Of a stretch of 5,972 bases of DNA, positions 1 through 5,447 are shown in pieces (the stretch's first letter is position 1; each line of letters starts with the position of its first letter). The notes under the pieces are model-generated. The model was not told where the DNA came from. It saw only the letters and a program-made list of their open reading frames with translations, and made no database searches. The stretch is from an uncultured Parvimonas sp. (GTDB taxonomy: Bacteria > Bacillota > Clostridia > Tissierellales > Peptoniphilaceae), in contig CABRGI010000050.1 of assembly GCA_902470455.1 (NCBI GenBank), positions 1 to 5,972 on the forward strand, written 5' to 3'. The translations under genes were made by a program, and so were the position numbers.

Positions 1-757
1 CCCAAGAAGATGCCCACATTAAATTAGCACGAGCTTCATAGTTTGTAGGGTCTTTCATTGCTATCGGAGCATATTTTATAACTGTTTTCATAAGAGCTTC
101 CATAACACAATCAAGCATAAACAAATCATTTTCTGTTGTAAAATAAACTTCTAGGATATGACTTAAAATATCTGCTGAACCGCAAGCAGTTTGATACTCA
201 CTTACACTATAAGTATTTTTAGGGTCAAGAAACGAAACTTTTGGTAACATACACATTGAACCATTGCTTAATTTTTCATTTGTTTTAAGGTTTGAAATAA
301 CTCCATCATTATCCATTTCAGAACCGGTTGCTGAAAGTGTTAAAATAGTTAAAAGTGGCAAAGCATCTTCTATTTTTGCTCTTTTTTCTAAATCAAGAAA
401 ATCCCATGGGTCAAAATCAACTTTTGCTCCGGCACAAATAAATTTTGAGGCATCAATCGTTGAACCTCCACCAACTGCAAGAACCACATCAATATTTTCT
501 TCCTTACATATTCTAGCACCCTCTCTAACAGATTCTATTCTAGGATTAGGTTCTATCCCTGAAAGTTCAAAAACTTCAAGTCCTGCACCTCTTATTTCTT
601 TTATAACCTCATCATAAAGTCCTATCTTTTTGATTGAACCTCCTCCGTAAGTTAATAAAACTTTTTTTCCATATTTTGATAATTCTCTTCCAAGATTGGA
701 AAGTTGCCCTTCTCCAAAATATACCTTAACAGGAATATTGTAAATAAATGGTTTCAT
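1..757 (-). CDS. Iron-containing alcohol dehydrogenase, YqhD/butanol dehydrogenase type (partial, C-terminus off window)
   Basis: Predicted cytosolic NADPH-dependent reductase of aldehydes to alcohols (butanol dehydrogenase/YqhD branch of the group III metal-dependent alcohol dehydrogenases). The first 252 residues are present; the family is usually about 385-390, so roughly a third is missing at the left edge. Visible family marks: GGGSIKK (38-44), the nucleotide-binding loop; GIEPNPR (67-73); AVGGGSTID (94-102); TLSATGSEMD (140-149); and ACGSADILSH (191-200), whose D196 and H200 correspond to the first two metal ligands. The two remaining His ligands of the family would lie in the missing part. 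The start is ATG at 757, with AGGAGG at 764-769 and a 6-base gap. No frame break is seen. It has its own promoter and is separated from the upstream gene by a terminator. Family assignment is firm; the physiological substrate (butyraldehyde, methylglyoxal or another aldehyde) cannot be read from sequence. Confidence 0.93.
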   Translation of the reverse strand, partial: MKPFIYNIPVKVYFGEGQLSNLGRELSKYGKKVLLTYGGGSIKKIGLYDEVIKEIRGAGLEVFELSGIEPNPRIESVREGARICKEENIDVVLAVGGGSTIDASKFICAGAKVDFDPWDFLDLEKRAKIEDALPLLTILTLSATGSEMDNDGVISNLKTNEKLSNGSMCMLPKVSFLDPKNTYSVSEYQTACGSADILSHILEVYFTTENDLFMLDCVMEALMKTVIKYAPIAMKDPTNYEARANLMWASSW

Positions 758-799
758 AAAAATCCTCCTTTAAATTTATTTTTTAATACTTCTAAATTG

Positions 800-827
800 A
801 TTTTACCTTTTCTCTATATCTAGTTAA
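800..827 (-). promoter_or_regulatory. Candidate promoter of the alcohol dehydrogenase gene
   Basis: Read on the minus strand, TTAACT (822-827) is followed after 16 bases by TAAAAT (800-805). This is 4 of 6 and 5 of 6 matches to the vegetative -35 and -10 consensus. Transcription would begin near 793, giving a leader of about 36 bases before the ATG at 757. It lies just after the terminator of the preceding unit, where a promoter is needed. The -35 is weak, which would fit an activated promoter, but that is inference. Confidence 0.45.
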
Positions 828-833
828 AGGATA
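817..833. repeat. Short imperfect dyad over the -35 region, possible operator
   Basis: TATC (817-820) and GATA (830-833) are the outer arms of a 17-base imperfect palindrome centred on GTTAA. It covers the -35 element of the candidate alcohol dehydrogenase promoter and runs into the spacer. Position fits an operator (related aldehyde/alcohol dehydrogenase genes in Firmicutes are often under MerR-family regulators), but four-base arms in AT-rich DNA can arise by chance and no regulator is encoded in the window. Confidence 0.2.
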
Positions 834-850
834 CCCTTATTTTAAAATAA

Positions 851-889
851 GAAAACAAAAAGAGAGAATTATTTAAAACAATCCTCTCT
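851..889 (-). terminator. Rho-independent terminator after the aminopeptidase/membrane protein unit
   Basis: AGAGAGAATT (861-870) pairs with AATCCTCTCT (880-889) over ten positions with one mismatch, around a 9-base AT-rich loop. On the minus strand the stem is followed by TTTTTGTTTTC. It lies about 30 bases beyond the stop codon at 922 and upstream of the alcohol dehydrogenase promoter, so it separates these units. Confidence 0.8.
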
Positions 890-921
890 AATTTTTATTG
901 TGTAAAAACAATACAAATACA

Positions 922-1302
922 TTATTTTACTATTTTATTGAATATTCGCTTTGTTGAATAATGTGAAATTAATAAGATGATTAAAGAAAAGTCGAAAGGA
1001 ATTTTTACTACAACTTTTATTAAAAAGCATAGAGTAAAAGCGATTACATCTAAAATCATAAATTGTTTTTCACTTGTATATTTTTTTATAATATCATATT
1101 TTATTTTTAGATTTCTAACTAAAATTACAAGAGCCACTACTCCAACTAATGCATCTATACTGAAATTAACTAAAAATTTACTATTTATAACAGCCCATAA
1201 AAAATATATAAACAAAGTTCCCATCATAATGATAGTTAATCCTGTCAGAGATATTTTTGATTTATCTTCTGACATTTCTTTTGGTGTAATTCTTCTTGCC
1301 AT
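922..1302 (-). CDS. Small hypothetical integral membrane protein (126 aa), coupled to the M18 aminopeptidase gene
   Basis: I do not recognise a family. The 126-residue product has a charged N-terminus (ARRITPKEMSEDKSK, 2-16), then four predicted hydrophobic helices at about 18-38, 43-63, 80-98 and 101-115, a basic loop (RNLKIKYDIIKKYTSEK, 63-79) and a basic tail (KRIFNKIVK). There is a lysine in the third helix (K96). No catalytic or binding motif and no signal peptide cleavage site are visible. Its ATG shares one base with the aminopeptidase stop (TAATG at 1300-1304), which implies translational coupling; a GGAG lies inside the upstream gene about 13 bases before the ATG, rather far. An internal Met at residue 10 is a less likely start. 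It is the last gene of its unit. The one-base overlap, hydrophobic pattern and downstream terminator argue that it is a real gene; function is unknown. Confidence 0.8.
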   Translation of the reverse strand: MARRITPKEMSEDKSKISLTGLTIIMMGTLFIYFLWAVINSKFLVNFSIDALVGVVALVILVRNLKIKYDIIKKYTSEKQFMILDVIAFTLCFLIKVVVKIPFDFSLIILLISHYSTKRIFNKIVK

Positions 1303-2621
1303 TATTCAAAAATCACTCCATCGGCACAATCAATTTTAATATTTGTTGAGAAGAATTCTTTTAATGCTGTAACCATATATCCTGTATCTTTAATTCCGCA
1401 AGTTTCATAGCTTGAGTGCATTCCAAGTTGAGCAACCCCTATATCAAGAGCATGTAAACTAACTTGAATATTTGATAAGTTTCCAAGAGTTGAACCGCCA
1501 ACTTTGTCAGATCTGTTTGCAAAGTATTGAGTAGGAACATCTACTTTTTTACAAATTTCTAAGAATACTGCTCTACTGAAAGCGTCAGTTGTATATTTTT
1601 GATTTGCAGCTTCTTTTATAACGATACCTTTATTCATAAAAGTTCTATTTGTTGGATCATAAAGTTCTGGATGATTTGGATGAACAGCATGAGCATTATC
1701 ACAACTTACTAGGAAAGATTTTGCAACTGCTTGATGATATTCATCAGTTCCAAATCCAAGAGAAGCATTAATTCTCTTTAGCGCATCTTTCATAAATGTT
1801 GACATTGCACCTTGTTTTGTGTTTGAGCCAACTTCTTCGTTGTCAAAAACAGTACAAACATTTATTGCCTTTGGATTTTTAGCATCTAAAAATGCTTTCA
1901 TTGAAGTAAATGCACATTGTAAGTCATCAAGTTTTGGTGTTGAAACGAATTCATCTTTGTATCCCCAGATACATTGTCTTTGACGATTTACTAAGAATAA
2001 GTCTTTTGCAACTATATCTTCAACTTTAACACCTAATTCTTCTGCAATCATTTTGTCAAAGTCACCTTTCTTTAATTCTCCTGCTGAGAATAAAGGTAAT
2101 AAGTCAACTTGTTTATTGTAAGCATAGCCATTGTTTATTTCTCTATTTAAATGGATTGCAACATTTGGTATCATTAAAATATCTTTATCAATATTGAATA
2201 ATTTATTTACGATATTTCCATTTTCTCTAACTAAAACTCTTCCTGCAAGACTTAATGGTCTATCAAACCAAGTTGAATCAATCATTCCGCCGTAACCTTC
2301 AACATTTAATTTTAAATGTTCTCCCGGTGCATCCATTTCAGGAACAGCTTTAACTTTATATGTTGGAGAGTCACTATGTGCAGCTGTAATTTGGAAATGG
2401 TAGTCACTTAGTTCTTCTCCTACTTGGAAAGCTAATATACTTGAGTTATTTCTTGTAGTATAGTAATTTCCACCTTTTTTTATTTCCCATTTTACATTTT
2501 CCGGTAAAAATGTATAACCAGCTTTATCAAAATATTTTTTCATTGTATCAACAGTATGAAACATACTTTTACTTGAATCAATAAAAGTTAATAATTCTTT
2601 TGAAATTTCAATATTATTCAT
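1302..2621 (-). CDS. apeB: M18 family metallo-aminopeptidase (aspartyl aminopeptidase-like)
   Basis: Predicted cytosolic, co-catalytic zinc aminopeptidase that removes N-terminal residues, typically Asp/Glu in this family, from peptides. The 439-residue length fits the family. Numbered from the chosen start, motifs in order are AAHSDSP (H82, D84), KLDD (D232), FDNEEVGS (E262, E263), SCDNAHAVHPN (D308, H311), GGSTLGN and GMHSSYE (H402). These contain all expected metal-ligand and catalytic positions, so the enzyme should be active. Two in-frame ATGs exist, at 2639 and 2621. I choose 2621 because a GGGGG ribosome binding site sits 7 bases upstream; the longer form would translate that site as its first residues (MIGGIN) and has a poorer site of its own. 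The stop overlaps the start of the small membrane protein gene. The symbol reflects similarity to the apeB branch; substrate preference is inferred from family only. Confidence 0.95.
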   Translation of the reverse strand: MNNIEISKELLTFIDSSKSMFHTVDTMKKYFDKAGYTFLPENVKWEIKKGGNYYTTRNNSSILAFQVGEELSDYHFQITAAHSDSPTYKVKAVPEMDAPGEHLKLNVEGYGGMIDSTWFDRPLSLAGRVLVRENGNIVNKLFNIDKDILMIPNVAIHLNREINNGYAYNKQVDLLPLFSAGELKKGDFDKMIAEELGVKVEDIVAKDLFLVNRQRQCIWGYKDEFVSTPKLDDLQCAFTSMKAFLDAKNPKAINVCTVFDNEEVGSNTKQGAMSTFMKDALKRINASLGFGTDEYHQAVAKSFLVSCDNAHAVHPNHPELYDPTNRTFMNKGIVIKEAANQKYTTDAFSRAVFLEICKKVDVPTQYFANRSDKVGGSTLGNLSNIQVSLHALDIGVAQLGMHSSYETCGIKDTGYMVTALKEFFSTNIKIDCADGVIFE

Positions 2622-2628
2622 ATTAATA

Positions 2629-2634
2629 CCCCCT
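2629..2634 (-). promoter_or_regulatory. Ribosome binding site deciding the aminopeptidase start
   Basis: On the minus strand AGGGGG is followed by a 7-base gap and ATG at 2621. It falls inside the 6-codon extension that an upstream ATG at 2639 would create, which favours the shorter protein. Confidence 0.7.
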
Positions 2635-2657
2635 ATCATTTTAAATTTACCCCATTT

Positions 2658-2688
2658 ATTTAATTTAAAATCAATAAATATATTTCAA
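2658..2688 (-). promoter_or_regulatory. Weak candidate promoter of the aminopeptidase unit
   Basis: TTGAAA (2683-2688) is followed after 19 bases by TTAAAT (2658-2663). Spacing is long and the -10 matches only 4 of 6. It is the best element I can see between the permease terminator and the aminopeptidase start. The DNA is so AT-rich that other placements are possible, and readthrough from the permease gene is an alternative source of transcript. Confidence 0.22.
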
Positions 2689-2719
2689 AGAAAATAAAGG
2701 AACCAAAGTTCCTTTATTT
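2687..2719 (-). terminator. Strong terminator after the APC permease gene
   Basis: A perfect 12-bp stem, left arm 2692-2703 and right arm 2708-2719, closes a 4-base loop (CAAA). On the minus strand the stem runs into a T-rich TTTATTTTCTTTG. It begins 10 bases after the permease stop codon at 2729. The stem is nearly symmetrical in composition, but with no convergent plus-strand gene it serves the permease. Confidence 0.88.
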
Positions 2720-2728
2720 CTTTATAAT

Positions 2729-4165
2729 CTACATTTTTTTGTTATCTTCTCTTTTTCTAAGAACTGGTAAGATTAAACCTAAAGCAACTAAAACTGCTGG
2801 AGTTATAATTTTTAATACCATTTCGAATTGGTCTTTTGAGTACATACCTAATAAACAACAAGCTAATGTTACTAAGAAACACCAAGCACCAAAGAACAAT
2901 CCAACACTTCTGTTCTTAACAAATCTGTAATGTCTGCTAAGTTCTTCTTTACCATATCTAAGAGCAAAGTAAGCAACGAATACCCACATATATCTCATTG
3001 GCATTACTACACCGTTAAGACGAGTAAGTTGTCTAAGAACTGTAGTAGCTCCTGGTACGAATGATTGAGCTAATATGATTGCTCCACCAAGTACAGCTAC
3101 TAATGCAATACCATTTACATAAGCACCTTTGCTGTTTTTCTTCAACAATTTTGTTGGGATATATTGACTTGCATTAGGGTCTTCTAACAACATTCTTAAA
3201 GGAGCATCAATACTGATTAATAATGTTGAGAATTGTCCAACAGTATTAGCTGCAGAGTAGATGATTAATAGTAAATCACCAACACCATAGTATTGACCTA
3301 ATTTTTGGAATGCCCAGTAAGCACCATTTGCTGCATAAGAGTCAAATGCTTTTTTACTTGCATTAATTTCATTGATATCGAACATAAGTCCCATAGCAAT
3401 TGTTCCAAAGATAGCACTAATAACAACCATTAAAGTTGCAAACATCATTGCTCTTGGGAATTCTTTAGCAGAATCTCCTTCGATTTTATTTACATATGGA
3501 GAAATCTTTTCAATACCACCAACTGCAAATACTAAAATTGATAAACTACTTAAATAGTTTAAGTCAACTTTAGGGAATAAGTTATTCCAAGCAAAGTTTA
3601 ATTTTAAATATCCACCATTTGGATTGATAACAGGTGCAGCATACATCATAAGAATAAATAAAATACCTAAAACGAACATACTTGAACCTGCAAGTGTTGC
3701 CAATCTCTTAATAGGGCTTAAACCTCTTGTTGCTAAGAAACAGAATAGTAGTAAAACACCAAATGTTGCTAATTGAACATAGATAGTAGGAATACTGTCA
3801 TATGCTTTAGCATCTCTAAAAATCATAAAACTTAAAGCTTTAAGACCACCTGAACCTTTTCCGGCAATATAAGTAATGTGTACTGCCCAGTAAGTCCAAC
3901 CTGCATAATAAGCTAATTTAGAGTTAGTAGTTTCTTGAATCCAAGATGTTACCCCACCACCTAAATCTTTAAATGTAGAACCAAGTTCTCCAACCATAAG
4001 TGCATACGGAATAAAATACAATGCAAACATTAATACCCAAGAGAATATTACTTGTGTACCATGAAAGTAGATATATCCGTTTAAAACATTTCCAAATCCC
4101 CAAAGTGTTGAGAAACACATAAATACAAGGGACTGCCAACTAATTTTCTTTTCGGAAACTTCCAT
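2729..4165 (-). CDS. APC-family amino acid permease (glutamate/GABA antiporter-like, YjeM-like)
   Basis: Predicted 12-helix cytoplasmic-membrane amino acid transporter of the APC superfamily, 478 residues, the usual length. Helix 1 carries the broken-helix glycine motif LWGFGNVLNG (21-30). It is followed by MVGELGSTFKDLGGGVTSWI (57-76), the conserved TM2 end and first cytoplasmic loop of the glutamate/GABA-antiporter and YjeM group. Helix 6 has FAVGGIEKISPYVNKIE (213-229), matching the APC substrate-site break with a conserved Glu (E219). Hydrophobic segments lie at about 11-32, 37-58, 83-112, 127-146, 157-178, 203-222, 238-262, 292-322, 347-370, 382-404, 419-440 and 447-467; the tail is basic and cytoplasmic. 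The start at 4165 has AGGAGG at 4171-4176 with a 5-base gap. It stands alone between its own promoter and terminator. Codons ending in C (AAC, TTC, TAC) look commoner than in the neighbours, especially in the 3' half, suggesting high expression. Substrate and uniport/antiport mode cannot be decided here. Confidence 0.93.
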   Translation of the reverse strand: MEVSEKKISWQSLVFMCFSTLWGFGNVLNGYIYFHGTQVIFSWVLMFALYFIPYALMVGELGSTFKDLGGGVTSWIQETTNSKLAYYAGWTYWAVHITYIAGKGSGGLKALSFMIFRDAKAYDSIPTIYVQLATFGVLLLFCFLATRGLSPIKRLATLAGSSMFVLGILFILMMYAAPVINPNGGYLKLNFAWNNLFPKVDLNYLSSLSILVFAVGGIEKISPYVNKIEGDSAKEFPRAMMFATLMVVISAIFGTIAMGLMFDINEINASKKAFDSYAANGAYWAFQKLGQYYGVGDLLLIIYSAANTVGQFSTLLISIDAPLRMLLEDPNASQYIPTKLLKKNSKGAYVNGIALVAVLGGAIILAQSFVPGATTVLRQLTRLNGVVMPMRYMWVFVAYFALRYGKEELSRHYRFVKNRSVGLFFGAWCFLVTLACCLLGMYSKDQFEMVLKIITPAVLVALGLILPVLRKREDNKKM

Positions 4166-4193
4166 TTTGTCCTCCTAAAAAATATAAATTCTA

Positions 4194-4212
4194 AGCCAAA
4201 TTTTTAGCCAAA
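4194..4212. repeat. Heptamer direct repeat at the permease transcription start
   Basis: AGCCAAA occurs at 4194-4200 and again at 4206-4212, a spacing of 12 bases. On the transcribed strand this reads TTTGGCT twice. The pair overlaps the predicted transcription start and the first bases of the leader, a position where a bound protein would block initiation. Two copies of seven bases could also be chance. Confidence 0.4.
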
Positions 4213-4215
4213 CAT

Positions 4216-4244
4216 AGTATATCAAATTTATGCCTACTTGTCAA
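4216..4244 (-). promoter_or_regulatory. Strong promoter of the APC permease gene
   Basis: On the minus strand a perfect TTGACA (4239-4244) is followed by an exactly 17-base spacer and TATACT (4216-4221), 5 of 6 to consensus. Initiation is expected near 4209, leaving a leader of about 44 bases with an AGGAGG just before the ATG. It is by far the best promoter in the window. Confidence 0.88.
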
Positions 4245-4250
4245 AGGTAT

Positions 4251-4300
4251 CTACAATAGGATAACGTTTTATTTTTATTTAAAAAATATTATCACTGTAG
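4251..4300. repeat. Long imperfect inverted repeat upstream of the permease promoter
   Basis: CTACAATAGGATAA (4251-4264) and TTATCACTGTAG (4289-4300) pair through CTACA/TGTAG and GATAA/TTATC with a small internal bulge. The intervening ATTTTT and AAAAAAT stretches can pair as well, making a roughly 50-base hairpin. It starts 6 bases upstream of the -35 box, so it may be an upstream operator or activator site. It is not a good terminator because no gene ends into it that is not already terminated at 4326-4359. Confidence 0.4.
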
Positions 4301-4317
4301 TATATCGTTAGTGTAAA
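4288..4317 (-). promoter_or_regulatory. Possible second, upstream promoter of the permease gene
   Basis: TTTACA (4312-4317) is followed after 18 bases by GATAAT (4288-4293), 5 of 6 at each element. Transcripts would carry the 4251-4264 arm and reach the permease with a longer leader. Its -10 overlaps the right arm of the inverted repeat. It is plausible but much weaker evidence than the promoter at 4216-4244. Confidence 0.25.
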
Positions 4318-4325
4318 TCACAATT

Positions 4326-4359
4326 TGGAAAAAGAAGAAGACACTATACAGTGTCTTCT
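4326..4359 (-). terminator. Strong terminator after the potCD genes
   Basis: AGAAGACACT (4336-4345) and AGTGTCTTCT (4350-4359) form a perfect 10-bp stem with an ATAC loop. On the minus strand the stem is followed by TTCTTTTTCC. It begins 11 bases beyond the stop of the PotD-like gene at 4371, so it closes the ABC transporter operon. Confidence 0.9.
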
Positions 4360-4370
4360 AAAACTTATTA

Positions 4371-5447
4371 TTATTTTGCTTTTATTTCTGTCCAAGCATT
4401 TTGTAATTTTTCATTTGATTCGCCTAAATCTTTTAGTATGAATCCTTTTTCAAAAACTTCTTTTGTTGGGAATACTATATCACTATTTTTCAAACTTTCA
4501 TCCATAAGTTCTCTTGCTCCTTCGATTGGAGAGCCATATTTTACAACATTACAGTTTCTAGCAGAAATTTCCGGTCTAGACATAAAGTCAATGAATTTTG
4601 CTGCTAATTCTTTATTTTCTGAAACTTTAGGAATTACCCAGTTATCAAAAATAAAGATTGCTCCTTCTTTTGGAAAAACAAATTCTACATTTTTATTTTC
4701 ATCTTTTGCAAGTAAGGCTTCTCCACCCCAAATACAAGTAAGTTTTGATTCTCCGGAAATTAGGTTATCCTTTGCCTGATCATCTCCTACATAACTCTTA
4801 ATTATTTTCTTTTGTGCTATTAAAGAGTTCTTTGCTTTTTGAATATCTTCTTCTTTTGTTGAGTTTGGATCAATACCTTCTTTTATCATTGCTATTGCCA
4901 TTGTAAATCTACTTCCGTCTAACATTACAACTTCACCTTTATTTTTTTCACTCCAAAGGTCAGCCCAACTATCAACTTTTTGTTGTTTAGACTTATCATA
5001 AGCAATTCCAATATTTCCAATAGTATATGGAACTGAATATTCATAAGTAGGGTCAAAAACTAAATTTCTATATTCTTTTTTAACTTTTTCCATATTTGGA
5101 ATTTTATTTTTATCAAGTTTTTCCAACATATTTTCTTTAATCATAGTATCAACCATATAGTCACTTGCTACGATTACATCGTATTTTTCAGCACCACTTT
5201 TTAATTTTGTGTAATATTCTTCGTTTTCTTCAAAAAATGTATAATTTACTTTACAATTATATTCTTTTTCGAATTCTTTGATTGTTTCAGGATCTATGAA
5301 AAGATCTGTATTTGTTACATTTAAAACCTTCTTTTCTGAACTTTGTTCTGTTTTTTCTTCTTTTTTATCATTTTTTCCACAAGCTGCAAGAGATACAGTT
5401 GCAACTAAAACTAAAAGTAATACTAATAAATTCTTAAATTTTTTCAT
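4371..5447 (-). CDS. potD: PotD-like ABC transporter substrate-binding lipoprotein
   Basis: Predicted extracytoplasmic ligand-binding lipoprotein of a spermidine/putrescine-type ABC importer, 358 residues, normal family length. The signal peptide has a KKFK start, a hydrophobic core at 7-20 and the lipobox LAAC with lipidated C23, then a Lys/Glu/Ser-rich linker to about 40. Family landmarks: FIDPETIKEFEKEYN (50-64), YDVIVASDYMVDTMI (89-103), YSVPYTIGNIGIAYD (137-151), WADLW (161-165), MLDGSR (175-180), CIWGGEA (238-244) and FDNWVIPK (267-274). S95, Y97, W240 and D268 match polyamine contacts of E. coli PotD, but several others look replaced (see findings), so the ligand may not be spermidine or putrescine. 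ATG at 5447 lies within the end of the potC-like gene, a 14-base overlap, with GGGG 6 bases upstream. It is the last gene of the operon. The family call is secure; the symbol denotes family and position, not proven substrate. Confidence 0.9.
   Translation of the reverse strand: MKKFKNLLVLLLVLVATVSLAACGKNDKKEEKTEQSSEKKVLNVTNTDLFIDPETIKEFEKEYNCKVNYTFFEENEEYYTKLKSGAEKYDVIVASDYMVDTMIKENMLEKLDKNKIPNMEKVKKEYRNLVFDPTYEYSVPYTIGNIGIAYDKSKQQKVDSWADLWSEKNKGEVVMLDGSRFTMAIAMIKEGIDPNSTKEEDIQKAKNSLIAQKKIIKSYVGDDQAKDNLISGESKLTCIWGGEALLAKDENKNVEFVFPKEGAIFIFDNWVIPKVSENKELAAKFIDFMSRPEISARNCNVVKYGSPIEGARELMDESLKNSDIVFPTKEVFEKGFILKDLGESNEKLQNAWTEIKAK

Noticed and set aside
264..617. Plus-strand open frame of 117 codons
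   Set aside because: It is antisense to the alcohol dehydrogenase, whose minus-strand frame carries clear family motifs; no ribosome site or recognisable protein.
896..913. Small dyad TATTGT/ACAATA just after the membrane protein stop
   Set aside because: Six AT-rich base pairs with no T-tract in the direction of transcription; the real terminator is the GC-richer stem at 861-889.
977..1339. Plus-strand open frame of 120 codons opposite the small membrane protein
   Set aside because: Both strands are open and both translations are hydrophobic/basic, so this needed a choice. The minus frame has the TAATG coupling, matches the direction of all neighbours and ends at a terminator; the plus frame has no good ribosome site or promoter and runs into the aminopeptidase 3' end.
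4351..4779. Plus-strand open frame of 142 codons
   Set aside because: Antisense to the PotD-like gene; low-complexity Ser/Phe-rich translation typical of a shadow frame, and its start lies inside the terminator hairpin.
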